A DNA stretch of 64,000 bases from Spinellus fusiger (Eukaryota > Mucoromycota > Mucoromycetes > Mucorales > Phycomycetaceae): positions 248,001 through 312,000 of the forward strand of contig JALLLS010000017.1 in assembly GCA_025094145.1 (NCBI GenBank), given 5' to 3'. Positions 48,056 through 63,361 of this stretch are shown here, piece by piece. The position numbers were made by a program, and so were the translations under genes. The notes under the pieces were generated by a model. It was not told the DNA's origin, ran no database searches, and saw nothing but the letters and a program-made list of their open reading frames with translations. The stretch's first letter is position 1; every line of letters starts with the position of its first letter.

Positions 48056-48262
48056 AGTTTTCGGACCTTTTCAAAAAAAATTCAGACGTTCTCTTTTCTT
48101 TTTTGGACGATCTCCATTTTAATTTCAGACGTTTACAAAAGGAAATTCAGACGATTTCCATTCTAATTTCAGACGTTTACGAAAGGAATTTCAGACAATT
48201 CCAATTTTTTATTGGACGAGTTTGTTTTATCTTCAGACTTTTTCATTACTTAATTTAGACAA
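48056..48262. repeat. Phased minisatellite: ten GGAC/AGAC motifs every 21-22 bp
   Basis: The motif TTCAGAC (variants TCGGAC, TTGGAC, TTTAGAC) ends at 48066, 48087, 48108, 48130, 48152, 48174, 48196, 48217, 48238 and 48260, giving spacings of 21 or 22 only. Central units alternate between a GTTTAC(A/G)AAAGG form and a GATTTCCATT form. The array stops 21 bp before the Fanzor element that starts at 48281. Confidence 0.8.
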
Positions 48263-48559
48263 ACTCTTTTTATTTTAGAGTACACACCAGGAGATTTTTC
48301 TGGTCTTTAAGCGGTGATATTTCCTTCCTTTTACGTAAAAGAAAAAACTCACCTTATATGGAACTGTGTTTAAAATCAAAAGGTTTGTGGATATCCAAAT
48401 AATTGTTTCCTTTTGTAGTATACCTCACTATCAAATTGTATTATCAATAGAATATGTTGTTTATGAATAAAATTGTTTATTGTAATAGTATAGCTAATAA
48501 TATACTATTACTATAGCGACTGCCTAAGTACACTCCCTCATAGCAATAGAATCCACACC

Positions 48560-48784
48560 CTAAAAACCTAATTCTTTGTTCTTGGAAGATAGATAACTAT
48601 GCTCAGTAGTACAACCTAGAGACCCTAGATAGTACAGAAGACCACCTGAGACTGACTTGAATGGAGTCTTTACTTGCCTAATAACAATACAATGAATGTC
48701 TTGTGGAATACAATGAGCACAAGCTGAGATGAAGACACTGCTTATCTTTTTACTTTCAGAACAGCCCTTGGTAGTGTCTATCAC
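48560..48784 (-). CDS. Small conserved reading frame of the Fanzor element family, unrecognised
   Basis: 74 codons, identical in protein to 45329-45553. Function unknown; may be incidental. Confidence 0.25.
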   Translation of the reverse strand: MIDTTKGCSESKKISSVFISACAHCIPQDIHCIVIRQVKTPFKSVSGGLLYYLGSLGCTTEHSYLSSKNKELGF

Positions 48785-48943
48785 TTCTTTCTATTGTTTT
48801 GAATCGTTAATAATGGCACATTACCTTGCTCAGCTATTCTCATATTGACGAGTACTTGGGCGTTAAGTTGTATGTGCAGTGTGAAAAATAACAAGATAAT
48901 AACAAGAACAAAGAATAAAAAAGATTCCTATTCTGGTGAGGTA

Positions 48944-49623
48944 TACAGTTCCTGCAATAAATGAGTGGACAGCAAATCAACTTTCTATTTTTATTTTACA
49001 ATTTATTTAAACAATGACTTCAAGCAATGAAAACCAGCCAACTCTTAGTCAAGAACATGAAGATAGTCTTATCAAAAGAAGAGAGTATGATATGTTTATT
49101 AGAGGTCAAATCACAGGACAATGGAAAAGACATGCTACTTATCAAGAGATTGCTGACAATATCGACATCCCAAAGAGCACAGTGGGCAGGATCGTTCTAT
49201 TGTATAAAAACAAAGGCACAATTCAACTCAAAATACATACAGGAAGACCTGAAAAGGTGTCATCTTCAAAACTGGCAATCATTTTGTCTATTCGCAGAAA
49301 CACTATACAAATAATTACATTTCATTTGATAAATATGAATGATGTAAAAACAAGGTTGTTTGGTCTGACGAATCCTGTTTGACAGTTATGGGCAATGATA
49401 AAGGGACTAGAGTGATTAAAAATAAAGACTATTACAAAGCACTGAGCAATATCTTTATAATAAAAATGTAGACAATCAATTAAAGAACATCTACTCTAAA
49501 TCTTGTGTTATTCCACGAACCTTTTATTATGAACATCTTTGACTGATAGATGTACTTTTATTTTTCAAAATAAAATAAAAATAATAAGAATTTCTGTCCA
49601 CTCACTTATTGTATGGGACTGTA
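48944..49623 (+). mobile_element. Nested deleted Tc1 element inside Fanzor transposon, copy 2
   Basis: 680 bp between TA sites, the same as 17546-18225 in reverse. Inverted ends read TACAGTTCCTGCAATAAATG and, reversed, TACAGTCCCATACAATAAGT. Confidence 0.8.
49014..49382 (+). pseudogene. Tc1-like transposase N-terminal HTH fragment, copy 2
   Basis: 122 codons, MTSSNENQPTLSQEHEDSL; differs from copy 1 by one visible residue (KNKGT against KNKST). The catalytic domain is deleted. Confidence 0.75.
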
Positions 49624-49906
49624 AATATGCATAGAAAACCCATGGGATTCACAGTTTCCATTAATAGATATACAAGATTTATGCTTTAGCACAACTTCTT
49701 GGTTTTCAAATCACGGATTGAATCAATGGCATGTGAAAACCAATTACTGGATTGAATCATATTGAGGATTGAATCAATGGTATGTGGAAACCAATTATAA
49801 AACAGAAATAGTATAAAAAGAAAAGGTCAACTCGTCTTTATTTTATTTTCTTCATGGAACCTGCTCTAAAGATGATAGCAGTGAAAGGCTCAATCACTGG
49901 TATTGA

Positions 49907-50748
49907 ATGGAAACTGGGTTATCCCTGTCAAGACATACATCTTCAACAGTCAATTGTGAAAGGTTTACAAGATACCTTGAGGAAAGAGCCAGAGTCACCC
50001 TAGTGTTGCATAACTATTATTCAAATGAAGATACTCCTGCTGTGGAAAACCGGAATGCCAATGGTTTACTCCCATTTCGTAAAATGAAGCTTTCAAGCTT
50101 TATTAATCAGCAACAATCAGACAAACGGCTAGCTAGAAATCTTCGAAGAAAGTTTGGCGATGATGCTGTAATGGTGATTGGCAATTGGTCTGCAGGAAAC
50201 ACAAAGTTCCATGAACCAGTGAGAGGTGTTGGAATAAGAAGAATGTTGAAGAAAGAAGGGTTCACGGTGTTCCTTATTGATGAGTTCAAAACATCTAGTC
50301 TTTGTCCTGCCTGCGAGAACGGTGAGCTTGAGAAATTCAAGAAAGTACAAAACCCAAGACCCTTCAGAAGAGAGAAGAACCCCACAGTAACATGTCATGG
50401 TCTTTTAAGGTAAAAATATTCTTTTTTTTCTATAAAAGTCAAAGAAAAGGCTAATTAGTTTATTATTTTTTATTTTTATTTAGGTGCAAAAACCAACAAT
50501 GTTTGAAGATCATGACTAAAACTTCTGGAGTTTCTGATGAGATAATTTCTCAACGCTTTTGGAATCAGGACATGGCAGCAACATTGAACCTTTATCATGT
50601 TCATTTTTTTGGGCTAAGAGAAGAAGGCAAACGACCCAAGCGCTTTTGTCGATCCAAGACAGTACAGTCTGTTGGTACCAAAAGAAAGGAGTCGCCCTTA
50701 GCTAGTAGTAGTCGACCCACTAAAACATCAAAAAATAATCCGGTGTAG
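49907..50748 (+). CDS. Fanzor1 (TnpB-like RuvC nuclease) C-terminal part, copy 2
   Basis: Exons 49907-50409 and 50484-50748 around intron 50410-50483. The encoded protein is identical to that of 16423-17264: Glu in FLIDEFKTSS, zinc-ribbon CPAC and CKNQQC, RuvC-III WNQDMAATLN. It lacks the N-terminal half with the first RuvC Asp. Upstream of the ATG, another frame (MEPALKMIAVKGSITGIEWK, from 49855) is open for only about 49 codons and does not restore the family N-terminus. Confidence 0.82.
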
Positions 50749-51004
50749 TTATCACTGCACTAAACTAAGATACATGTAAGTCTTTTTTGAATCATACTAC
50801 ATTTCTATACTATTTTATTTCCCAAAGATGCACCAATACTTTATGAAGATAGTGTAGCTATTGCTAGGATAGGCAGACAGAGTTTGAAATAGTTCATTTA
50901 GACAGCGAAGATACCTTTTTTAAATATATTAGCCAACAAGAATGATAGTGTGATTTTATTGTCCGTGTATTTACTTTTATATCCCAAAAATCTTTAGGTG
51001 TGTA

Positions 51005-51265
51005 GGAAGCTTGGATTTGGGGAAATAGATATCTTTTTTCAGTATATAACCATACATTTTATATATGACAACATACAGCATAAAGAAACCTAGATATATG
51101 TTTTCTATTATTAAATACAGAATGAGTATTTATATTTCACGGCCAATTAAAATTTATCGAGCACAAGCTAATAGGTTAAAGACTATCTCATTTCCATAAG
51201 CATGGAGCGAGAAAGTACTTATTAATAAGAAAATGTAATACTATATACTAAGTGATAAACACTCA
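51005..51265. other. Junction between transposon region and gene island
   Basis: AT-rich 3' flank of MCM4; no gene. Confidence 0.5.
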
Positions 51266-54597
<3,332 letters not shown>

Positions 54598-54823
54598 AAC
54601 GGCTCTTTGTTTTGTTTTCTGCTTTAGAGGCTTCGAGTGCCTGTTTGCTGACAACCAAAAGAAGAAAGAAGAAAGAAAAAAAAAGGGAAAAAATAACAAG
54701 GAAATCCATGACACGTATTCCAAAATAGGAAAATATGGTAGGCTGACGTAGAAGTGACAGTCACGTCTTGTCTCTACTCTTATATGTTTTGCCTATTTTT
54801 GAAAAAGCAGATGAGCATACACC
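54598..54823. promoter_or_regulatory. Shared divergent promoter of MCM4 and RBM22
   Basis: A 226-bp gap between start codons. Contains TGACGT (54746-54751) and TCACGT motifs. On the RBM22 side an upstream ATG at 54811 opens a 10-codon frame that ends at 54843, overlapping the RBM22 start in another frame. Confidence 0.6.
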
Positions 54824-56370
54824 ATGAGCTTAACCAAATCTGATCCAAACAAACAAGGCTGGGAAGACTCTGTAGGTGGAATTGCTGAGAAAGAGAAGAG
54901 TGACTATAGGCTTATCATCTGCTATGAATTTTGTAGGAATTTCCTATTGTTTGTGAAACTTGTCTAGGAGACAACCCATACGTGCGCATGGTACGTTTAT
55001 GCAGTGACTGTTGGCAATAAAGTGGGTTTGTTGATTCCTTTGACATGAATAGACAAAGCAATCGTATGGAAAAGAGTGCAAGGTATAGCATAGTTATCAT
55101 TGGATAGAATATCGCGTCTTATATCTCACCCAGATCTGTGCCCGTCCTTTTACTGTCTTCCGCTGGTTACCAGGTACCAACATGCGATACAAAAAGACCG
55201 AGATTTGCCAGATCTGTGCCAAAGTAAAGAATGTCTGCCAGACATGTGTATTGGATCTGCAGTATGGTAAAGTGGTATTTATGTGTTGCTCTGTCCCTAT
55301 GTATTTACACTGGTATGAGGACAGGTCTTCCTGTACAAGTTAGAGACAGTGCATTGCAAATTCAGTCCAGTGCACCTACCACCGATGTCAATCGACAATA
55401 CTATGCCCAGAATATAGCTAGCAAGGTAGGTTCTGCTGATTTGGGAATGGACTGACAGGAGTGGGTGTGGTAGCTAGAAGAAGAGAAGAACTTGTATGAT
55501 ACTGGAAAGGCAACGCCTGCTAGTCGTGAGATTCTTCGAAGACTTGCCCGTTCAGAACCATTCTACAAGCGTAACAGAGCACACATCTGTTCTTTCTTTG
55601 TAAAGGGTGAATGTAAACGTGGTGATGAATGTCCCTATAGGTAAATGCACATAGATACAACAGATAATGAACAGCTGGGTTGTTAGACATGAGCTTCCAG
55701 GAGACAGTGACATTGCACAACAGAATATTAAGGATCGTTACTATGGTGCCAACGATCCAGTAGCAAAGAAGATGTTGACAAGAATCCGTGGTGGAAGCAG
55801 TTCTTTGGATCCTCCCAAAGACAAGGCAGTGGTAAGGTGTGGTGGTAGATACATAATTGATCTTGGCAATAGACTTCTTTGTTTGTGACTGGTGTTGAAG
55901 AGGATCTTACAGAAGCAGACATTCGGTATGTGTGTTTGATATTCGATGAGTGAGAATGACTTTTTTTTCTTTCTTCCACAGAGGCTTCTTTTATGCTTTT
56001 GGTGAAATCAAGTCTGTGATTGTTATCTACAAGTCCAAATGTGCATTTGTGAACTTTATTACAAGAAAGGCTGCCGAGGCTGCTGCTGAAAAGGTCTATG
56101 AAGTTGGACTTAATATTAAAGGCTTCCCTCTACGTGTAGCATGGGGCCGACCAAGACCTTTAGGCCCTAAGTCTGAGATACAAACCTCAGGTAAGCCCAG
56201 TTCATTCCACTAGTTGAATTAGTTATTCATTGACCTTGTTTTTGACAGTCACTTCCACAGATGCTACTTCCATGCAACCACCCGCCCCTCCTTCCATGAC
56301 AGTAAAGAATGAATCTGTAAAGTACCCAAGCCAAGATCCAAACTCCCAGGGCTCCAGTACTAGAATGTAG
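54824..56370 (+). CDS. RBM22: Pre-mRNA splicing factor RBM22/Slt11
   Basis: Multi-exon. Starts [16 protein letters not shown] at 54824; the intron after WEDS is followed by [18 protein letters not shown], the family hallmark. Cys-rich segments [36 protein letters not shown] and [11 protein letters not shown] make the zinc region. Then [20 protein letters not shown] plus GDECPYRHE (CCCH zinc finger), [14 protein letters not shown], and an RRM with RNP2 [16 protein letters not shown] and RNP1-like [14 protein letters not shown]. It ends at TAG 56370 after a Pro/Ser/Gln tail. RBM22 and yeast Ecm2/Slt11 contact U6 and the intron in the activated spliceosome. All domains are present in order. Confidence 0.93.
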
Positions 56371-56589
56371 TCCAATGATAAAGATACTCCAGTGCTAGAG
56401 TGTGACTTTTATATAAAAGTGGCAGTCTTTTTTCTCTATTCTTTCAATGTCGATCTCTCTGGAGTATCGGCACCATCTCCGCATTAAAATGAAAATAAGA
56501 AACTAGGGAAGGAAAAAAAAAGACGAGAAAGAGAGAAAAGAAAAAATAGCGCAAAAGAAAAAAGACTGCTTTTTGTCTTCTTTGTCCAG
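56371..56589. other. Short intergenic spacer
   Basis: A TATATAAAA motif (about 56409) and an A/G-rich run (56500-56560) precede the mannosyltransferase gene. Confidence 0.5.
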
Positions 56590-57990
56590 ATGCCAGTTAT
56601 CTCATCTACACAGAGAAAGCCCATCTTGGCTTCTCTAGTGCTGTTTACAGTTCTTATTCTCTTCTTTCTCTTTCCATTTCAGTCATCTCCTTCTGTAAGA
56701 GAAGATGCCTTCAACCCACTACTGGAAGATCTTCCTATAGAGCCTAAATGGATGAACACCACCCGAGCCAAGGCTGCGTTTGTGATTCTTACTCGAAACT
56801 CAGAGTTAGATGCGCTTCGTAATACTATCCACCAGTTAGAATCACGCTTCAACAAAAAGTTCAACTATCCCTATGTGTTTCTGAACGATGTGCCTTTTAC
56901 TGAAGAGTTTATAGAATTAACTTCTGGACTTTGCTCTTCAAAAACACACTATGGTAAACAGTCCTTTCAAGTAGAAGACTTATAGTGTATAGGTCTTATT
57001 CCCAAGGAACACTGGAGTTATCCTGACTGGGTGGATGTTGAGAAGGCTGACAAATTACGTCATGAAATGGGTGAAGCTCATATCCTGTATGGTGATAACT
57101 TATCCTATCGCCACATGTGCAGGTAATGTATAGATACAAGACACTAGAGAGCAAGTGTCTAATGGCAATGGGTATTATAGATTTGAGAGTGGCTTTTTTT
57201 ATCGTCACCCTTTGATGCAAGACTATGAATATTACTGGTAAAGAGTCTTTGCTAGTGTTGTTATATATAGATATCTATCTTATGAAAAGTGAATAATGGA
57301 ATTAGGCGTGTAGAACCAGGTGTTGAGTTTCTTTGTGACATTGACTATGATCCATTCCTATTCATGAAGGAGAACAAGAAACAATATGGTAAATTCATTT
57401 GTATTCATAGTGACTCATAGTTAGGATGGACTCTCTCTCTGATTGAATACGAGTCTACCATTCGTACTTTATGGAACACAACCAAAGCATTCATGAAGGA
57501 ATATCCACAGCACATCCCAAAGAACAATCTCATAGACTTCATATCAGACAATGGTGGAGAGGATTACAATCTCTGTCATTTCTGGAGCAACTTTGAGATT
57601 GCTGATCTTAACTTCTTAAGAAGTCCAGCCTACAGTGCTTACTTTGATTATCTTGATCGTGCGGGTGGATTCTTTTATGAAAGGTAACCATCTAGTACAC
57701 TACATAAAGAAAAAGAAGACTAAGTGTTCATCAATAGATGGGGAGATGCTCCTGTTCATTCTATTGCTGTGGGTATGTTCCTTAACAAGTCACAAGTACA
57801 CTTCTTTGAAGACATTGGCTATCGTCATAATCCATTTATGCATTGCCCCATCACAAAAGAAACACAAAGAAAGTGTCACTGTGATGCAGCAGAGAATTTT
57901 GGTAAGTATATACAATAAATACAATAACTAACGAGTGTAGATTTCACTGAATACTCATGCACAAAGAGATGGGTTGATACCAAAGAATGA
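56590..57990 (+). CDS. Alpha-1,2-mannosyltransferase, KRE2/MNT1 family (GT15)
   Basis: Six exons inferred, ending at TGA 57988-57990. A type II membrane protein: short cytosolic [10 protein letters not shown], a transmembrane segment [17 protein letters not shown] (residues about 14-30), then a lumenal catalytic domain. Family motifs: [131 protein letters not shown]. These match yeast Kre2/Ktr enzymes that add mannose from GDP-mannose in the Golgi. The last exon gives [16 protein letters not shown]. The paralogue type cannot be assigned. Confidence 0.93.
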
Positions 57991-58199
57991 TCAATAACTT
58001 TATTATTATTATTTTTATATTTATTTTTATTTTTATTTTTATTTTATTTTATTTTATTTTAAAAAAAATAAATAAATAAAGGGGAATACCCTTTCATGGT
58101 AGTGAATTAGTTATTATTAACATCAAGAGTGTGTATTAATTAGTCTCTTTTTGAATGAATACAACTGTTTTTTATTTTCTCTAACTTGGAATACACATG
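57991..58199. other. Spacer with ATTTT microsatellite
   Basis: Low-complexity ATTTT/TTTTA units and an AAATA tail (58005-58080); no gene. Confidence 0.6.
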
Positions 58200-59152
58200 T
58201 ATTGTGGTGGACAAAAAAATTGGCAATTTAAAAAGATCTGATAGATTTCATATCATCAATACAGTGTTTTTCTTGTATCAAGAGAAATAAAACGTATTTT
58301 CTACTTTAATAAAGCTCATATTATGTTTAAAGAAAGGCTCTAAAATACTTATATGTAATTTATTTTTAATTTTACTTATAAAAAACTACTACAAATGTAG
58401 CTTTAATAATGGGTACTCCCACCCTTGTTCTTGATGACTTTTTGCATTCGTGCTGGCATTGTCTCAATCAAAGAATTCCATTTTTTTGGCTCAAAGGAAT
58501 CCCAGGCTTCTTGTATAATAGTTTTGAACTTGTCTGTCTTGACAGTACCATTGCATCTCTCCTGGACCTTATCTTTTATCTGCATCCAAAGGTTTTCAGT
58601 GGGGTTCAGATCGGGTGATTGAGCAGGCCACTCCAAACCATCAATTTCTATCTCTCTTTTCCAATCACTTGCTACAATACTTTTGTGAGTGGGTGCTCCA
58701 TCTTTCATCAATATCAAGCGGCACTCTAGACCACAGAAACGTAGTAATGACTCTTCATAGACTTTTTTAACTGAATCAATAATATTTCGTTTATTCTTGC
58801 TAATAACGTTCAAAAGGTGTCTTATTCCTCTTTCATTGAATATTTTGGGTTTTCCCGAACCTCCTTGGCGTTTGGTAGTTCCTCTTGTCTTTTGTCGATT
58901 TAGAACATTGTAGATTGTTCGCAGCTTTACTCCAGTTCTTTCAGCTATTTACTTTACTTTCATGTTTGCTTGTCGAAAATTAACAATGGTAAATTTTTGC
59001 TCATCTGTTGGTTGAATTATAAATTAAATATGGATATACTTTTATTAAGAAGAAAGAAAGAAAACTGCTACAGGTGTCTCTTATGTAAGATATGAAATTT
59101 ATCGGATTTCTATAAATAAATAAAATGCCAATTATTTTGTTCCCTCAGTGTA
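58200..59152 (-). mobile_element. Tc1/mariner element, internally deleted (family T1, copy 2)
   Basis: TA-bounded, 953 bp, inverted relative to 1478-2428 and nearly identical, including the internal deletion. The left end here reads TATTGTGGTGGACAAAAAAA, so its terminus has drifted. Confidence 0.78.
58403..59005 (-). pseudogene. Tc1-like transposase remnant lacking the first catalytic block (T1 copy 2)
   Basis: Open part 58813-58403, MNVISKNKRNIIDSVKKVYE through SPDLNPTENLW to KNKGGSTHY; MKDGAPTHKS replaces MEDGAPTHKS of copy 1. The HTH segment upstream holds the same in-frame stop (tttacttta) as copy 1. Confidence 0.85.
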
Positions 59153-59269
59153 ATTTATCTTAATAGTGTTATAGATTTATAGATCCATTTAGTAGAAAAA
59201 AAGATTCAATACATAAAGATAGTAGTGTTTATAAAATAAAATAAAAAGCGGTTTTATTGTAAGGCTATC

Positions 59270-60310
59270 TAGTAACCACTGCTAGTCTTTGGCATCTATT
59301 ACAGTCTGGCATCTCCGCCCCGTGCTACCAACAAGGTTATCTATTACTTTTCTCGATATTTTTCCCTATTCCAACATCAGGGTAGGCTCTGACTTCTGTT
59401 TAGTGGAATATACCTTCCCGTCATTCCTAATAATTTTCTTGGAGTAGGCCTGAAGATGCTCAATTGGATTGAGATTGGGACTTTGCGAAAGCTATTTATG
59501 AGTCCTTACTATACCAATTGCAGCCTTTTATTCTCGAGTTGCCTTAATCGTATAGTGTCTAACATTGTCATCCTGTATATAAACGCTGATCCTAGAGTTT
59601 AGGAGAGAGATGTTTGAGTTTGGAGCAGTAGGCTTCTCTCAAGTACCTTAATGTGATTGTTAGAGTTTATCTTACTCTCCACTACAACCCATCTTCCAAC
59701 ACCCTTCCCACTGAGACAGCCCTATACCATCACTCTACCACCTCTAAACTTCTTCTCGAAGACATTCTCGAAATTAAAGACTGTCATCTACCTGATGACT
59801 TTAATGCCCCTTTCATAGATCATCAGTTCTATTCTGGACTCATCGGACCAGACAACCTCCCTCCAATACTCATAGGCCCACTGGAGTCTTGCCTCTATAT
59901 TCTTCTTTGTCAAAAGAGGTTTGACCACTGAACTGCAAGATTGAAATCCCATTTCATCGAGATACTTCTTCAAGGTTGGTCCTGAGACCTTGATATCCAT
60001 GTCATTTTCCCTGATGGCTCCCTTGGTTTGTTGAGGATTGCCTACAACAGTCTTCTTTAATTATCTGAGGGCCCCATTGTTAAGCTTTATTTTTTGGTCA
60101 CTCTTTGGAGAAGGCACCACCGGGTCTGTCTTCTTAAAGTGCTTTACAATATCTCCTACAGTGGAAGCAAGGACGTTGAACATATAAATTGTCTTGGCCA
60201 GGGTGTTGCTGTTTATTACCTAATAGAGAATGGTTAAACGAATCACAAGGCTAGTATGTTTCCCATACATCTTGAGGGTCTTGGAAAAGATGTTTATGAC
60301 AATAGATTAT
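59270..60310 (-). pseudogene. Decayed Tc1-like transposase (family D), most complete copy
   Basis: The minus strand gives the second HTH VVGNPQQTKGAIRENDMDIK, VSGPTLKKYLDEMGFQSCSS, LQWAYEYWREVVWSDESRIE (first Asp), then broken frames to NPIEHLQ and C-terminal RRCQTVIDAKD near 59290. Many stops. Confidence 0.75.
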
Positions 60311-60417
60311 TAAGACATTGTATGAAAAAAGTAGTTTTATGAAAAAAAAATTATATGTTTATTTATTTATTTATTTATTTTGGTATAAAAATGACTCAGA
60401 ATTTGAAAGACATTAGT

Positions 60418-63361
60418 TATGTTTTAAAATGTATAATAATAATTGAATAATATAATATTCAATGAAGATATACTCTTTATGACTAGATACTAATAAATAA
60501 GCGATGGGTTGTAAATATCATCGATAATTTTTTTGTACTGCACATAACCAAGCTTTCTCATCACAGTATTCTTGTCTGTGGTAGGTAAATTCTCATCAGT
60601 TGAAAGTATCTTTATCATAGACTTCTTAATGACCGTGTATTCCAGAGCAGATGCATTTGCTTCATCAACTGCCGAGTGCACTGGTAGAAAAGAATATTGA
60701 GTATAAGAAAAAGATGGACACAAAAAAGTGGGATATTTACCAAGATCCTGAATCTCATTGTCTGAATATTTGGTACGAGCTTCATTTGACAGCTCTACTA
60801 AAACACCAATGTATGGATGACCCTCACCAAAAACGAGAGCATGGTTTATGACAGGAGATTGACGAATGATAGATTCGATGGGAATAGGGTTGACTTTGCT
60901 GGCGCTATTTCTAATTATTTTTCAGTATTAGTGTTAGTTGGTTTGTTACTATTCTATATGATTTTTTCACTAAGCCTTACAAGACCAAAATATCTCCTGT
61001 ACGACTGAAATATGTGTAGTGTCCAGGATTTGAAGCATCTTCCAAAAACAAATCACCGGTTTCAAAATTCCCATCTTCTCTTCTTTTGGCACTGATACTT
61101 AATGATGAAAAATCTTTTCGAATGACAAGATGTTTCAAATTGGGGTCAGAGTTAAAGCTCTCCCACAGACAGTATTGACTAATTATTGAGAGTGGCTTTA
61201 AATAGTACTTATTAGGGCCGTTGATAGCAAGGTTTTCTGTCATAAAACCTCCTAGTTCTATATAATAGTAATAATAATGATAATACCAAGACATTAATAA
61301 AATCTCTAGTGAAAAAGATAGATTTCCTGCTTACCTGTACTGCCATAATATGAGCAAATGTTGACACGATTTTTTGTAAAAAGATCAGACACCTCTCTTT
61401 TCATTGAAGCTCCAGCATGTCTGTTTTTAGATGATAGGTTAATAATCTACTCTATAAACACTTCTTTCAATATACATACATCATCGCTTTTTGATTCTGA
61501 AGTACAGACCATTCACCACTCTCACTTGTGTAATGTAATAATTGCTCCATTGTCAAAGGAGAGAATATAGTGACATCACATTTGCTATCTCTGATGGCAG
61601 CAAATACCTTTTTTGTGCAAATCACTTTTGGCTCCATAAATACTATACTGCTTCCGTTAAGAATAATACCATTAATGAATATATGGCCAGACATATGGAA
61701 TCTAGAGTTACAATAATAATTTCTTTAGCATTAAATATTAATATCACAAAGTACTTACAAGGCCATATAGTAGAAAAATGTGTTGGGTTTATTGCCAAAC
61801 ACATCGAACCCACTATCTTTTTCACTGACTTGAAATATTTCTCTGGATTTCATAAAAACTCGACTATTTAAATAGATAATCTTTGGAGAGCCTGTAGATC
61901 CAGAGCTGAATATAGATAGAGGAGTTTAGATCAGTGTGTTTAAATAATAGCTTTACCTGTGAAGAACCAATATAGTGTCATCAAGACTCTTTGGTATTAC
62001 TTGCAGTATATCCTCAGCATTGGTATTCAGTGGCTGTTCTATCATTGCATCAATGTCATGATGATTGGCAATGATTACTTTACAGTTGCTTAAAATGTCT
62101 GCTGTGTCATACGCCATCTTATTGTAACTTGGAACAGTCAGTAAAGTTGTGACATTTCCACTCTTAAGCACACTAGCATTTGCAGCTGCTGAGTTTTTGG
62201 TGGAAAGGCATACTAGGGTTAAACCCATCTTCAGAATGGCGATGTAGGTAATCATGTAATCAATGGAGTGAAAATTGATGTAGCCAATGTATTGAGTATC
62301 TTTGAACATCTCCTTCCATTCACAGGCTAGATTTGTTGTAATACGATCAAACTGTTCGTAGGTGAGTGTCTTGTAGATCTCGGTACCATCATTAAGCTTT
62401 TCATAATACTGTGCAAATCTTTTCTCAGCATGGGTAGTCAACTGTCTTTTCCAATATGAAAGGAGATCTTCTTCTGGTAAGGATTGCAATTTGCTAATAA
62501 TTTCAGGTATAGTCATGTTTTAAGATAGAGAGGAAATAATGTTTTATGTTTGAACTATAAAAGATCAATGAATGAGTTTTGTGGGTAATAAGGTTGCAAG
62601 TCAAAGAAAAACTGAGAATATATTTTAATACAGCAAAAACACCCTATATTTATATGTTTTACATCTTACTATAAAGCTCTGTATCGTTATAAATAAAATT
62701 CTATAGGCTTCTCAAATTGTTTCATAAACTCAGGCATCTTTAAAGAGTATTCAATCTAATTATTCTATATGATATTTAGTATTATCCACAATTTTTTTAA
62801 GAATATTGGGCTGAATATCACGAGACCACTCTAGCCCTGTATTCACATATGCATATGATATATATGATTCATGTTACATCTTCCATGATGATATGTTGAA
62901 CGTTATTCTAAGTCAGAAATATATACAAATTATACGATTTTAAAAATGTCTACATATTTGATATTTGTTTGAATAATACATATTATCACTGGAAAATGTA
63001 TGTGTATTTATTTAGGCATGTCTTATTTTCTCGAAATAACTATAGATAGCTATATCTCTAGATAAACAAAGAGAAAATATGCTTATTCAGCTAATTTATA
63101 AAGTGTATTAATATATACTGTAAAGTTTTTATAACATAATTTACTTAGCATGATGTCTTGTGTCTAATGCTGACCATTTAACGTATAATTATATTCAGCT
63201 ATTTATTGAGCTAATAATACACTTCTTTTACACATGCTTATTTTATATATGCCATGAGAGAAAAATAGGTCAAAAATAGAGAATGGCTATTATTGATATT
63301 AATAATATAATCTACTGAGCTATTTATCAAGCTCTTCTTTACAATAAACCTTAGTATTCAC
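60418..63361 (-). repeat. Segmental duplication, copy B
   Basis: Counterpart of 22346-25288, same orientation. It lacks the 159-bp retroposon found in copy A and so shows the empty site TTAGTATTCACATTAATT. Confidence 0.85.
60490..62516 (-). CDS. Adenylate-forming (AMP-binding) enzyme, intact copy B
   Basis: Seven exons. Starts MTIPEIISKLQSLPEEDLLS at 62516; exon 1 ends LDDTILVLH, spliced to SSGSTGSPKIIYLN (A3 P-loop). Then MSGHIFINGIILNGSSIVFM, SPLTMEQLLHYTSESGEWSV, AGASMKREVSDLFTKNRVNI, CSYYGSTG (A5), ELGGFMTENLAINGPNKYYL, GNFETGDLF and YFSRTGDILVL (A7/A8), HALVFGEGHPYIGVLVELSN, and LPTTDKNTVMRKLGY (A10 with Lys). It ends NPSLIY. About 560-600 residues: a stand-alone adenylation domain without a visible carrier-protein or reductase domain. 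It resembles the A domain of fungal NRPS-like and acyl-CoA synthetase-like enzymes; substrate unknown. The frame broken in copy A is intact here (LVIRKDFSSLS). Confidence 0.85.

Larger units (their letters stand above)
48281..51004 (+). mobile_element. Fanzor-bearing TA-flanked transposon, copy 2
   Basis: Left end TACACACCAGGAGATTTTTC (48281), right end, reversed, TACACACCTAAAGATTTTTG (51004); 2724 bp, in opposite orientation to 16167-18887. Its left 80 bp resemble the 1.5-kb element ending at 45832 more than copy 1 does, so the ends look recombined. Contents are as in copy 1. Confidence 0.8.

Noticed and set aside
48056..48262. CRISPR-like array
   Set aside because: Motifs are only about 7 bp with 14-15-bp gaps and alternating related units, in a eukaryotic genome; a minisatellite fits better.
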